Positions 1-8,327 of a stretch of DNA of 60,987 nt are shown here, in pieces. Origin of the DNA: JBKEDF01 sp047975325 (GTDB taxonomy: Bacteria; Pseudomonadota; Alphaproteobacteria; Rhodobacterales; Rhodobacteraceae); the NCBI GenBank assembly GCA_047975325.1, contig JBKEDF010000084.1, positions 1-60,987 on the forward strand, given 5' to 3'. Below the pieces are notes generated by a model, which saw only the letters and a list, made by a program, of their open reading frames with translations, had not been told where the DNA came from and made no database searches. How positions within the stretch are numbered: the stretch's first letter is position 1; the number at the start of each line of letters is the position of its first letter. The position numbers and the translations under genes were made by a program.

Positions 1-1196
1 CTGACATATTTTACCGCCGCGGCCGGAAGCTCCGCCCAGGACCGCGCGCCTTCGGTGCTTTCGGCCCATCCTTCCATCTCTTCATAAACGGGTTTGCAGC
101 GCGCCTGTGCATCGGCGGCCGTAGGCAGGTGATCAATGATTTCCCCATCCAGATCATAGCCGGTACAGATTTTCAGCACGTCGAACCCGTCCAGAACATC
201 AAGCTTGGTCAGTGCAATCCCCGTCACGCCCGAAGTCGCACAGGTCTGCCGCACAAGGACCGCATCAAACCAGCCACAGCGGCGCTTACGCCCCGTCACC
301 GTTCCAAATTCATGGCCACGTTCGCCCAGCCTTTGCCCATCGGCATCATCCAGTTCCGCCGGGAACGGGCCTTCACCCACCCGGGTGGTATAGGCTTTCA
401 CGATCCCCAGCACGAAATCGATAGCCGTCGGTCCAAGGCCGACCCCCGTGGCCGCCTGCCCCGCCAGCGTGTTGGAGGAGGTCACAAAAGGGTAGGTTCC
501 GAAATCAACATCCAGAAGCGCCCCCTGCGCCCCTTCGAAAAGGATCCGCTTGCCCGAACGGCGCGCTTCGGTGAGGATCTTCCAGACCGGTGCAGCAAAG
601 GGCAGGATCTGCGCGGCAATCTGCTGCAGGGATGCAAGAAGGTCCGCGCGATCCACGGGATCCATCCCCAATCCCTTGCGCAATGCATCGTGATGGGCCA
701 GAAGCCGTTCCACGCGCGTCTCCAATGTCGCGCGATCGGCCAGATCCGCAACCCTGACGGCGCGGCGTCCGACCTTGTCTTCATAGGCAGGGCCAATGCC
801 CCGGCCCGTGGTCCCGATCCTGGCCACTCCGACCGCCCCTTCCCGGGCACGGTCCAGTTCACCATGCAGCGGCAGGATCAGGGATGTATTTTCCGCAATC
901 ATCAGATTTTCGGATGTGATGGTCACGCCCTGACCGCGAAGCTTGTCGATTTCCCCCACCAGATGCCAGGGATCAAGCACAACACCATTGCCGATAACCG
1001 AAAGCTTGCCGCCCCGCACAATACCCGAGGGTAAAAGCGACAGTTTGTAGACATTTTCGCCGATAACCAGCGTGTGACCGGCATTATGGCCACCCTGAAA
1101 ACGCGCAATGACATCCGCGCGTTCCGAAAGCCAGTCAACGATCTTGCCTTTTCCTTCGTCGCCCCATTGTGCACCCACGACAACCACATTGGCCAT
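1..1196 (-). CDS. purA: Adenylosuccinate synthetase, C-terminus cut by window edge
   Basis: Catalyses the GTP-dependent joining of IMP and aspartate to adenylosuccinate, the first committed step to AMP, in the cytosol. Translation of the minus strand from the ATG at 1196 begins MANVVVVGAQWGDEGKGKIV, which contains the GDEGKGK phosphate-binding loop diagnostic of PurA. Further on come the TGRGIGPAYEDK and EGAQGALLD segments of the family. Reading is open for 398 codons to base 1, so only roughly the last 30 residues of a protein of about 430 are missing. It is divergent from secG across a 275-bp gap. Identity is certain; only the 3' end is unseen. Confidence 0.97.
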   Translation of the reverse strand, partial: MANVVVVGAQWGDEGKGKIVDWLSERADVIARFQGGHNAGHTLVIGENVYKLSLLPSGIVRGGKLSVIGNGVVLDPWHLVGEIDKLRGQGVTITSENLMIAENTSLILPLHGELDRAREGAVGVARIGTTGRGIGPAYEDKVGRRAVRVADLADRATLETRVERLLAHHDALRKGLGMDPVDRADLLASLQQIAAQILPFAAPVWKILTEARRSGKRILFEGAQGALLDVDFGTYPFVTSSNTLAGQAATGVGLGPTAIDFVLGIVKAYTTRVGEGPFPAELDDADGQRLGERGHEFGTVTGRKRRCGWFDAVLVRQTCATSGVTGIALTKLDVLDGFDVLKICTGYDLDGEIIDHLPTAADAQARCKPVYEEMEGWAESTEGARSWAELPAAAVKYV

Positions 1197-1411
1197 TGCC
1201 CGTTCCCCTTTGGCAGGATGAAAACCGTCTGTGCTATACAGGGTCGCGCAACCGCGTGAAACCCCGGAATTCCGCAACATGCCGGACGCCGGTCAGGAGA
1301 ATCCGATACGCGACACCAAAAAGCGCCATTTTCAGATAACGATCCCACCCACAAGAACAGGAAAGAGGCATATTCGGGGCCGGTGGCGGCGTTCGGATCC
1401 CCCCTTGGGGC

Positions 1412-1440
1412 TTGCCCCCGCGCGCGCAAGCGCCTAGATA
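1412..1440 (+). promoter_or_regulatory. Sigma-70-type promoter for secG
   Basis: TTGCCC (1412-1417) and TAGATA (1435-1440) are separated by 17 bases, placing transcription start near 1447 and leaving a leader of about 25 nt before the secG ATG at 1472. The spacer contains a GCTTGC/GCAAGC inverted repeat. The same TTGC-N17-TA pattern recurs before acpP, fabF and clpP. Assigned by pattern only. Confidence 0.5.
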
Positions 1441-1471
1441 GCGGCAAATCCGATCTGAAAGCCTCGCCGCA

Positions 1472-1861
1472 ATGGAAAATGTTGTTCTTGCCGTTCATCT
1501 GGTCCTCGCCCTCTGCCTGATCGGGGTGGTGCTGCTTCAGCGTTCCGAAGGGGGCGGGCTGGGAATTGGCGGCGGTGGCGGGGCTATGTCCGCAAGGGGT
1601 GCGGCAACGGCACTGACAAAACTTACCTGGGCGCTGGCAATTGCCTTCATCGCGACTTCTTTGACGCTGACCATCCTTGCCGCGCAAAGAACCAGTTCCA
1701 GCTCGGTCATGGATCAGTTCGGTGGCACCGTACCGGTTTCACAGCCCGAAACCTCCCCGACAGCCCCGACGGGCAACGATCTGCTGCCGCCACCGCGTGC
1801 GAATGAGGCCCTTCCCCCGCCCCGGGTGGATGAACCCGCCCCCGCACCAGCGGAAAATTAA
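1472..1861 (+). CDS. secG: Preprotein translocase subunit SecG
   Basis: Small inner-membrane subunit of the SecYEG channel that assists SecA-driven export. The 129-residue product has the SecG layout: a first membrane helix (about residues 3-21), the conserved LLQRSEGGGLG loop with a glycine-rich run (about 23-43), a second helix (about 48-70) and a long Pro/Ala-rich tail. The tail makes it longer than enterobacterial SecG, as is common in Alphaproteobacteria. It lies just upstream of pyrG on the same strand, with 157 bases between. Confidence 0.93.
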   Translation: MENVVLAVHLVLALCLIGVVLLQRSEGGGLGIGGGGGAMSARGAATALTKLTWALAIAFIATSLTLTILAAQRTSSSSVMDQFGGTVPVSQPETSPTAPTGNDLLPPPRANEALPPPRVDEPAPAPAEN

Positions 1862-2018
1862 GACCGGGTACCTACAATCTGTTGCGGGCACGACAGTTTT
1901 TCAAACAGCATCTAGCGGCAGAGTTGCGATCCCTGCCGTTTTCAATTAAGGCTCGTGTCCCGTGGTGATGCGATTCTGGCCGTTCGAATCGCGTTATATC
2001 TGAACTACGGGAGGCCCG

Positions 2019-3662
2019 ATGGCACGCTATATTTTCATTACCGGCGGGGTTGTTTCCTCCCTTGGCAAGGGCCTGGCCTCGGCGGCCCTGGGGGCGCTGT
2101 TGCAGGCACGCGGTTATTCGGTGCGGCTACGCAAACTCGACCCCTATCTCAATGTCGATCCAGGGACGATGTCACCCTTCGAACATGGTGAGGTTTTCGT
2201 AACCGATGACGGTGCCGAAACCGATCTGGACCTGGGTCATTACGAACGTTTCACCGGCGTTCCCGCCCGCAAGACCGATTCCATTTCCTCAGGACGCATC
2301 TATACCAATGTCCTGGAAAAAGAACGTCGGGGCGATTACCTGGGCAAGACGATCCAAGTCGTTCCGCATGTAACGAATGAGATCAAGGATTTCCTTCGTA
2401 TCGGCGATGAAGAGGTCGATTTCATGCTCTGCGAAATCGGCGGCACGGTTGGCGATATCGAAGGGTTGCCCTTTTTCGAAGCTATCCGCCAATTCATCCA
2501 TGAACGCCCGCGCGGCCAGTGCATCCTGATGCATCTGACACTGCTGCCCTATCTGGCAGCCAGCGGGGAGCTCAAGACCAAGCCAACCCAGCATTCAGTC
2601 AAGGAATTGCAATCCATCGGACTGGCCCCGGATGTGCTGGTCTGCCGTTCCGAACATCCTATTCCGGAACGGGAACGCGAAAAGATCGCACTTTTCTGCA
2701 ATGTCCGCACGGATGCGGTGATCCCCGCCTATGATCTGAAAACCATTTACGAGGCGCCACTGGCCTATCACCAGGAGGGGCTGGATCAGGCAGTTCTGGA
2801 TGCTTTCGGGATTGCGCCTGCGCCGAAGCCCAATCTTGACCGCTGGACCGATGTGATGGATCGGATGGAAAACGCCGAAGGCGACGTGCGTGTGGCCATT
2901 GTCGGCAAATATACCCAGCTTGAGGATGCCTATAAATCCATTGCCGAGGCCCTGACCCATGGCGGCATGGCCAATCGTACCCGGGTAAGGGCAGAATGGA
3001 TCGATTCCGAAATCTTCGAAAATGAGGATCCCACCCCGCATCTGCAACGCTTTCACGCAATCCTGGTTCCCGGCGGCTTTGGCGAACGGGGAACCGAAGG
3101 CAAGATCCGCGCGGTGGAATTTGCCCGCAGCCGGGGCGTCCCCTATCTGGGTATCTGCCTGGGCATGCAGATGGCGGTGATCGAATCCGCGCGTAACCTT
3201 GCCGGGATGAATGACGCGGGATCCGAGGAGTTTGACCATGAGAAGGGCGAAAAACGTTTCACCCCGGTCATCTACCACCTGAAGGAATGGGTGCAGGGCA
3301 ATCATGTGGTCGAACGCAAACCCGGCGACGACAAGGGCGGTACGATGCGCCTGGGGGCCTATACCGCCACGCTGAAGCCCGGCTCAAGGGTGGCTGATCT
3401 TTATGGCGCAACGGAGATCGAGGAACGCCATCGCCATCGTTACGAGGTGGATATCAGCTATCGGGAAAAGCTGGAAACCTGCGGCCTTGTCTTTTCGGGT
3501 ATGAGCCCCGATGGCAAGCTGCCGGAAATCGTGGAATTCAAGGGCCATCCCTGGTTCATCGGCGTGCAGTTCCACCCAGAACTGAAATCGAAACCCTTTG
3601 CCCCCCACCCTCTTTTTGCCGATTTCATCCGCGCGGCAAAGGAGGCGAGCCGCCTCGTCTGA
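2019..3662 (+). CDS. pyrG: CTP synthase
   Basis: Converts UTP to CTP with ATP and glutamine. The 547-residue product has the family length. The N-terminal synthetase domain opens ARYIFITGGVVSSLGKGLA with its phosphate-binding loop. The C-terminal class I glutamine amidotransferase domain starts near residue 290 (VAIVGKYTQLEDAY), has the nucleophile in GICLGMQ (Cys about 380), and has the HPE catalytic pair in GVQFHPEL. A strong GGGAGG ribosome site lies 4 bases before the ATG. It converges on folE2 with a 42-bp gap in which I see no terminator hairpin. Confidence 0.98.
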   Translation: MARYIFITGGVVSSLGKGLASAALGALLQARGYSVRLRKLDPYLNVDPGTMSPFEHGEVFVTDDGAETDLDLGHYERFTGVPARKTDSISSGRIYTNVLEKERRGDYLGKTIQVVPHVTNEIKDFLRIGDEEVDFMLCEIGGTVGDIEGLPFFEAIRQFIHERPRGQCILMHLTLLPYLAASGELKTKPTQHSVKELQSIGLAPDVLVCRSEHPIPEREREKIALFCNVRTDAVIPAYDLKTIYEAPLAYHQEGLDQAVLDAFGIAPAPKPNLDRWTDVMDRMENAEGDVRVAIVGKYTQLEDAYKSIAEALTHGGMANRTRVRAEWIDSEIFENEDPTPHLQRFHAILVPGGFGERGTEGKIRAVEFARSRGVPYLGICLGMQMAVIESARNLAGMNDAGSEEFDHEKGEKRFTPVIYHLKEWVQGNHVVERKPGDDKGGTMRLGAYTATLKPGSRVADLYGATEIEERHRHRYEVDISYREKLETCGLVFSGMSPDGKLPEIVEFKGHPWFIGVQFHPELKSKPFAPHPLFADFIRAAKEASRLV

Positions 3663-3704
3663 CAACCGCCAAAGGATCCGCGCCTGTGCCTGTGTCCTCG
3701 CCTG

Positions 3705-4769
3705 TTATCCGGTATGAAACAGGGATTGGAAAAGCCGTGGATCCATGCTTTCCGCCGCAAAGCTGGGGCCTTCGGTCAAAACGCTTACGGCATCATGGCT
3801 GTGCAGGCTTTCCTGATGGCTCGCCAGAACCCGGAAATCCCCGATCCGCGGATCGGCGCGCAAAACCGCGCAGAAGGACCGTGCCGCATCCTCGACAAAG
3901 ATCGGGTTGGCGGCATTGAGTTCGGCAAAGGCCTGTTCATCCTCCCGCTTTACCATGACCTGCGTTTCGGTTGGCACCGCCCGGCGCGCAAGTTCGATCA
4001 GATCCTCGAACCAAAGGCAATCCGGCCCGACGAGTTCCACCGAAAGCCGTGCCACCGAACGTTGCGAATGCGGCGTTGCCAACTGGCCGCGCGCCTGACG
4101 GGCATGTTCGGAAAGTTCCAGCGAACAGGGACAGGTTGACGAATAGACGAAATCAAGATGCAGGAAGCGCCTGCGCCGCCCTTCGTGATCCGCCAGTTCC
4201 AGTGCAAGGTCGTAATATTGCCAGCCCGACAGCCCCGAACGCAGGCTTTCCACCCGCATCGGGAAGGAAAACCTCATCTGGATCCGCGCATCGAAGGCAT
4301 CCAGATCACGCCGGTAATCCTCCAGCGCGCGTTCGACCACCTCAAGGCTGAAAGCCTTATCTGCATGGGCATAGAAGGACCGCATGATGCGGCTCATGTT
4401 GATGCCCTTCTTGTTGGCCTCCAGGCTGACCGTCCCGGTAACCGACGTTTCCAGAACCACCTCGCCCCCTTCGCGGCGACGGTAACGAAGCGGCAGACGG
4501 AAGTTGGAAATTCCGACATGCTGGATCACCGCCTTTTCCCCCACGATCAGGCTGGCAGGGCCATTTTGCAGATCCGGCATGGAGGCACGATAGGCCGCAT
4601 CGGGACGAAACCCCGCGGGATATTCACGCGACAACGCGGGCTGCGCTGCACGAAGCACCGCCAGATCCGCCTCATCCGCCCCTGTTGCCCATTTCCGCAG
4701 CACTTGCAGCGCCGCCTCGGCCTCTGCCCGTGTGGGGTTACGATCAATCACGGGGCCCTGTACCGTCAT
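3705..4769 (-). CDS. folE2: GTP cyclohydrolase FolE2 (type IB)
   Basis: Converts GTP to 7,8-dihydroneopterin triphosphate, the first step of folate (and queuosine) synthesis. The 354-residue sequence is the FolE2/MptA family, unrelated in sequence to zinc-dependent FolE1. Recognisable segments are QHVGISNFRLPL, SLEANKKGINMSR, the conserved Cys region SSTCPCS, LATPHSQRS, and LASHQESLHSHDAV near the C-terminus. FolE2 enzymes can use several divalent metals and in many bacteria are the low-zinc alternative. I found no clear Zur palindrome in the 137-bp upstream gap, so zinc control is not shown here. The AAGGA ribosome site sits 8 bases from the ATG. Confidence 0.95.
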   Translation of the reverse strand: MTVQGPVIDRNPTRAEAEAALQVLRKWATGADEADLAVLRAAQPALSREYPAGFRPDAAYRASMPDLQNGPASLIVGEKAVIQHVGISNFRLPLRYRRREGGEVVLETSVTGTVSLEANKKGINMSRIMRSFYAHADKAFSLEVVERALEDYRRDLDAFDARIQMRFSFPMRVESLRSGLSGWQYYDLALELADHEGRRRRFLHLDFVYSSTCPCSLELSEHARQARGQLATPHSQRSVARLSVELVGPDCLWFEDLIELARRAVPTETQVMVKREDEQAFAELNAANPIFVEDAARSFCAVLRADPRIGDFRVLASHQESLHSHDAVSVLTEGPSFAAESMDPRLFQSLFHTG

Positions 4770-4906
4770 TGGGAATATCCTTTCGGTTCAGACCCCCGAA
4801 GGGGCCCTCAATGTCATCAGGAATGAGGAAGGTCTGTCCTTCCGCGCGCATTTGCCAAGATAGGCCTTTAACGGATCAATTGTAAGCCCCGGCAATCCTG
4901 GCCGGA

Positions 4907-6088
4907 TCAGGCCGCCTCCAGTCCCGCCAGAAGATCGGCAATCAGGTCCTGCACATCTTCCAACCCGGCCGACAACCGGATCAGACCCGGCGTGATGCCA
5001 AGCTTTTCCTTCTGTTCATCGGGCAGGCGCTGATGCGTCGTCGTCGCGGGATGTGTCGCAATGGATTTCGCATCGCCCAGATTGTTGGAAATCTTCACTA
5101 TCTCCAGCGCGTTCATGAAACGAAACGCCGCTTCCTTCCCTCCCGCAATATCGAAGGAAAGCATCGTTCCCCCCGATCCCATCTGTGCCATGGCAAGGTC
5201 GTGCTGGGGATGCGAGGCAAGGCCGGGATAGATCATCTTCGTGATCTTTTCATGGCTTTCCAGCGCCGTTGCAATCCGGCCGGCGGCGTCTGCCATCGCC
5301 CGGCAGCGCAGATCGAGCGTTGCCATGCCATTGAGCATGATCCAAGAGGTGAAGGGGCTCATGGCCGCACCGGTATGTTTCAGATAGGGCTCCGCAATCT
5401 TGCGTATGAAATCGCGCCTGCCGCAGATCACCCCGCCCAGGGCCCGGCCCTGACCGTCGATATGCTTGGTTGTCGAATAGACAACGATATCCGCCCCCTG
5501 TTCAACCGCCCGCGAATAAATCGGGGTGGCAAAGACATTGTCCACCACCACCATCGCCCCGGCACGATGCGCAATTTCACAAACGGATTTGATATCAACA
5601 AGTTCCAGCGTGGGGTTCGACATGGATTCGAAAAACACGGCCTTGGTATCCGGCCGGATCGCCGCCTCCCATTGGGCCAGATCGGCCCCATCGACGAAAC
5701 TGACCTCCACACCATAACGGGTCAGGATTTCCTCAAGGATATAAAGACAGGAGCCGAAAAGCGCGCGCGAGGAGACAACATGATCCCCCGCCCTGAGCAG
5801 CGAAGCAAGCGCCCCGTTGACCGCCGCCATGCCGGAGGCGGTCGCAAAGGCATCCTCGGTTCCTTCCAGCGCGGCAATGCGTTCCTCGAACATCCGCGTG
5901 GTCGGATTGCCGTAGCGGGCATAGATGAATTCATCCTGTTCCGCCTTGATGAACCGCGCCTCGGCCTGTTCGGCGGTGTCATAGGCAAAACCCTGAGTCA
6001 GGAAGATCGCTTCGGCCATCTCCCCATATTGGCTGCGGCGGCTGCCCTCATGCACCAGTTGCGTGCGTGTTTTCCAGTTCTTTGACAT
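4907..6088 (-). CDS. metZ: O-succinylhomoserine sulfhydrylase
   Basis: PLP enzyme of direct sulfhydrylation: makes homocysteine from an acylated homoserine and sulfide. The 393-residue product is in the Cys/Met metabolism PLP family, with YARYGNPTTRMFEERIAALE, SGMAAVNGALASLL and the PLP-lysine motif VVYSTTKHIDGQGRALGG (Lys208). The opening SKNWKTRTQLVHEGSRRSQYG is typical of MetZ rather than of MetB or MetY. A SAM-II riboswitch precedes it, so expression should fall when S-adenosylmethionine is plentiful. The homocysteine it makes is the substrate of the split MetH encoded at 17.5-21.3 kb. The choice of O-succinyl over O-acetyl substrate is by family resemblance only. Confidence 0.93.
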   Translation of the reverse strand: MSKNWKTRTQLVHEGSRRSQYGEMAEAIFLTQGFAYDTAEQAEARFIKAEQDEFIYARYGNPTTRMFEERIAALEGTEDAFATASGMAAVNGALASLLRAGDHVVSSRALFGSCLYILEEILTRYGVEVSFVDGADLAQWEAAIRPDTKAVFFESMSNPTLELVDIKSVCEIAHRAGAMVVVDNVFATPIYSRAVEQGADIVVYSTTKHIDGQGRALGGVICGRRDFIRKIAEPYLKHTGAAMSPFTSWIMLNGMATLDLRCRAMADAAGRIATALESHEKITKMIYPGLASHPQHDLAMAQMGSGGTMLSFDIAGGKEAAFRFMNALEIVKISNNLGDAKSIATHPATTTHQRLPDEQKEKLGITPGLIRLSAGLEDVQDLIADLLAGLEAA

Positions 6089-6131
6089 TCAAGGGCCCTC
6101 GCATATCCAGACTTTCGGAACCGGCAAGGCT

Positions 6132-6145
6132 ACGGGAAAACCCGT
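6132..6145 (-). other. Short hairpin after the metZ riboswitch
   Basis: On the minus strand ACGGG-TTTT-CCCGT forms a perfect 5-bp stem with a 4-base loop, directly after the SAM-II core and about 44 bases before the metZ start. There is no following U-run, so it is not a standard terminator. It may belong to the expression platform. Role inferred only. Confidence 0.35.
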
Positions 6146-6200
6146 CACCTCTTTAGCGGTAAGTTTCACGTGGCCCGCAATCCGGCAACAAATCACCACG
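6146..6200 (-). promoter_or_regulatory. SAM-II riboswitch (metA motif) upstream of metZ
   Basis: Read on the minus strand, the 55 nt match the SAM-II pseudoknot fold in order: a 5' strand with GUGAUUUG, the CCGGAUUGC segment, the 3' strand GGCCACGUG, an A-rich link, and the invariant end CGCUAAAGAGGUG. The helix pairs CGUGGU with GCCACG. The SAM-II family is known to bind S-adenosylmethionine and to sequester sequences near its 3' end, lowering expression of methionine genes in Alphaproteobacteria. The gene downstream, metZ, is the expected target. Called from the conserved bases alone, without a covariance-model search. Confidence 0.85.
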
Positions 6201-6278
6201 AAAAAGGCGATACGCCTCCGGGCGTGAAAGGTCAATGTCCCGAAGCCACCTGTGCCCCCAAAGGAGGATGCGGCAGGG

Positions 6279-6887
6279 TCAGCCTTCGTCTTCGGGTGCA
6301 TCCCCATAGCGCGACATCAACCTGCCTTGCGACATGAAGAAGATGAACAGCGCCGCAGTCAGGCCGAAGGTCTTGAAATTCACCCAGGCTTCGGTGGAAA
6401 AGCCGCGCCAGACAATTTCGTTGAAAACGGCGAGTGCGGCGAAGAAGAGCGCCAGCCGTTTGGTCAGGATCATCCAGCCTTCCTGCCGCATCGGCAGCGC
6501 CTCTCCCATGACCGCCTGCAGCCACGATTCGCCCCGTATCAGGCCAATCCCCAGGAAAACCGCAAATAGCGCATAGATGATGGTGGGCTTCATCTTGAAG
6601 AACCGTTCATCATTGAGCCAGACCGAAAGCCCACCGAAAACCGTGACCAGAACGACTGTGGCAACCTGCATGCGCGACAGTTTTCCCGTTAGCCACCAGA
6701 GAATCCCCGTTGTAAGGATCATCAGCGGGATGAAACCCGCCGTGACAACGATAAATCCGTCATATTCCGTACCCCCGATAAGGAAGACGTCATCCTTCAG
6801 CATCACATAGCCGATGAAGAAGGCCGCGACCGGCCCCAGCTCCAGGAACATCTTGAGCCCGGTTCCGATTGATTTTTCTTCCGCCAT
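6279..6887 (-). CDS. yciB: YciB/IspZ-family inner-membrane septation protein
   Basis: The 202-residue membrane protein has about five hydrophobic helices and the family's signature segments: FLELGPVAAFFIGYV near the N-terminus, then LNDERFFKMKPTIIYALFA, FNEIVWRGFSTEAWVNFKTFG and a charged C-terminus. Family members (YciB, septation protein A) affect cell-envelope integrity and division in enterobacteria; the biochemical role is unsettled. Start: two adjacent ATGs at 6890 and 6887; AGGA lies 5 bases before the latter, so 6887 is preferred. Reading is open 53 codons further upstream to 7049, but that stretch is not family-like and is treated as untranslated. Confidence 0.9.
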   Translation of the reverse strand: MAEEKSIGTGLKMFLELGPVAAFFIGYVMLKDDVFLIGGTEYDGFIVVTAGFIPLMILTTGILWWLTGKLSRMQVATVVLVTVFGGLSVWLNDERFFKMKPTIIYALFAVFLGIGLIRGESWLQAVMGEALPMRQEGWMILTKRLALFFAALAVFNEIVWRGFSTEAWVNFKTFGLTAALFIFFMSQGRLMSRYGDAPEDEG

Positions 6888-7045
6888 CATATTCCTGCCA
6901 TCTGAACAATCACCGCCATCAATTCCCGTTATGATCTCGCCACCTTTCCCGGCGTGACCGGCAAACCGGCCCGGACGGCGGCGGGCACGCCCCGCCCCAA
7001 TAAAGGCGCAAGAAGAGCCCGGGACAAGACCCCCGGATAGCTTTG

Positions 7046-8116
7046 TCATCGCCTCGGGGCAATCCGATATGCTATGCCCCGCGTTTCCGACAGAAACCAG
7101 ATTGCCCCGTCGGGGGCCTCGACAATATCACGAACACGGGCCGTTTCCTCACTTTGGATCCGTTCTTCGCTATAACCATCTCCCGGGTCGATCCGCGAAA
7201 TGAAGTCGGAATTGAGACTGCCGGTAAAGAAATTACCTTTCCAATCAGGAAACATGCGGCCGGAATGGACAACAAGCCCCGAAGGCGCGATGGACGGGTC
7301 CCAGTAAAGGACAGGCTGTTCCATCCCTTCCTTGCGCTGGCCTTCCCCAATACGACTGCCGTCATAGTTCATGCCATAGGAAATCACCGGCCAGCCATAA
7401 TTTTGTCCGCGCTGAATGCGGTTCAACTCATCGCCTCCGCGTGCGCCATGTTCCACGACCCAGAGGTTGCCCTCAAGATCCAACGCAGCCCCCTGAATGT
7501 TGCGATGACCCAGGGAATAGAGGCCGGGCACAGCGCCCGCATCATCCGTCAGGACCATGCCATCGGGGCCAAAGGCCAGAACCTTGCCTTCGGCGCGGGC
7601 CGGATCCTGGGCCGGACTGCCCTGCCCCCTGTCTCCGGTCGTCAGAAAGACCGTACCATCGACCCCCTCCACCAAGCGGGAACCAAAATGCCGCCCACCC
7701 CCCGCCGCCATGGGAGGATGCACCATGCGGAACCCTTCAAGCCGGGTGCCATCCGCCGAAAGCTGCCCATATCCCGCTGCAGTTCCGGCACCGCGCCTAG
7801 CAGCGGCAGCAAAACTGAGCCAGACCCGGCGGCTTTCTGTAAAATTCCGGGGGATCATCACATCCAGCAGACCGCCCTGCCCCTGCACATGGATTTCGGG
7901 CAGGCCGGATACCTCTATCGGGGTTGCCCCAGGCTGCACAAAAAACAGAAGCCTCCCCGCCTTTTCCGTCACCAGGACCCCCCCGTCGGGAAGAAAGCCA
8001 ATGGCCCAGGGGGAACGCAGCCCCTCCACCATCGGGGTGATGGAAAGATCCTGCGCACGCAGCGGCGCATTCAGCAGCAACAACACTGCAAATGTCAAAA
8101 TGGCCCGAACCGGCAT
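7046..8116 (-). CDS. Secreted PQQ-dependent sugar dehydrogenase family protein
   Basis: Predicted periplasmic beta-propeller of the soluble aldose/glucose dehydrogenase (GDH-B, YliI/Asd) family, which oxidises aldoses using pyrroloquinoline quinone. The 356-residue product starts with a signal peptide (cleavage about residue 22, after LRAQ). Family motifs follow: SPWAIGFLPDGGVLVTEKAG, GQGGLLDV, GGGRHFGSRLV, SLGHRNIQG, VEHGARGGDELN, NYGWPVISYG and PSIAPSGL. The His of the HFGSRLV segment and the arginine and asparagine of GHRNIQG are where PQQ-site residues lie in the family. GGAAGGGA precedes the ATG. The natural sugar and the electron acceptor cannot be read from sequence. Confidence 0.9.
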   Translation of the reverse strand: MPVRAILTFAVLLLLNAPLRAQDLSITPMVEGLRSPWAIGFLPDGGVLVTEKAGRLLFFVQPGATPIEVSGLPEIHVQGQGGLLDVMIPRNFTESRRVWLSFAAAARRGAGTAAGYGQLSADGTRLEGFRMVHPPMAAGGGRHFGSRLVEGVDGTVFLTTGDRGQGSPAQDPARAEGKVLAFGPDGMVLTDDAGAVPGLYSLGHRNIQGAALDLEGNLWVVEHGARGGDELNRIQRGQNYGWPVISYGMNYDGSRIGEGQRKEGMEQPVLYWDPSIAPSGLVVHSGRMFPDWKGNFFTGSLNSDFISRIDPGDGYSEERIQSEETARVRDIVEAPDGAIWFLSETRGIAYRIAPRR

Positions 8117-8212
8117 GGCGGGTCCCTTCCATGGATTATGGCGGAGCGCGGATGCGTTCCTATCCTGACTTCAACTCAAGGTAACAGACTATAGACGTGT
8201 CACATCACCATG

Positions 8213-8230
8213 CACCGTCACATTACGGTG
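8213..8230. promoter_or_regulatory. Inverted repeat between divergent dehydrogenase and importer genes
   Basis: CACCGT-CACATT-ACGGTG is a perfect 6-bp inverted repeat with a 6-base spacer in the 211-bp divergent region. A loosely promoter-like CTGACT (8165) and TATAGA (about 8190) lie just upstream on the plus strand. The repeat could therefore be a downstream operator or a leader hairpin of the binding-protein gene. No regulator is identified. Confidence 0.35.
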
Positions 8231-8327
8231 TAAGACCGGACCCTACGGCAATGTTTCGCCGCTTTCCTTTTCAAAATCCCGCGTCTAACCTGATGGCAGG
8301 GTCTTTGGTCCATTATGGGAGTTACCA

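Noticed and set aside
129..1034. 301-codon plus-strand frame at the left end
   Set aside because: Antisense to purA, which is certain from its GDEGKGK loop; the product shows no family resemblance.
4827..4843. GGAAGG-TCTGT-CCTTCC hairpin between metZ and folE2 as a terminator or Zur site
   Set aside because: No U-run follows, and the sequence does not resemble the AT-rich palindromes typical of Zur; too short to assign.
6888..7049. 53-codon N-terminal extension of the yciB frame, overlapping the dehydrogenase stop by ATGA
   Set aside because: The extension is Gly/Arg-rich and unlike the family N-terminus, and a good ribosome site sits before the ATG at 6887.
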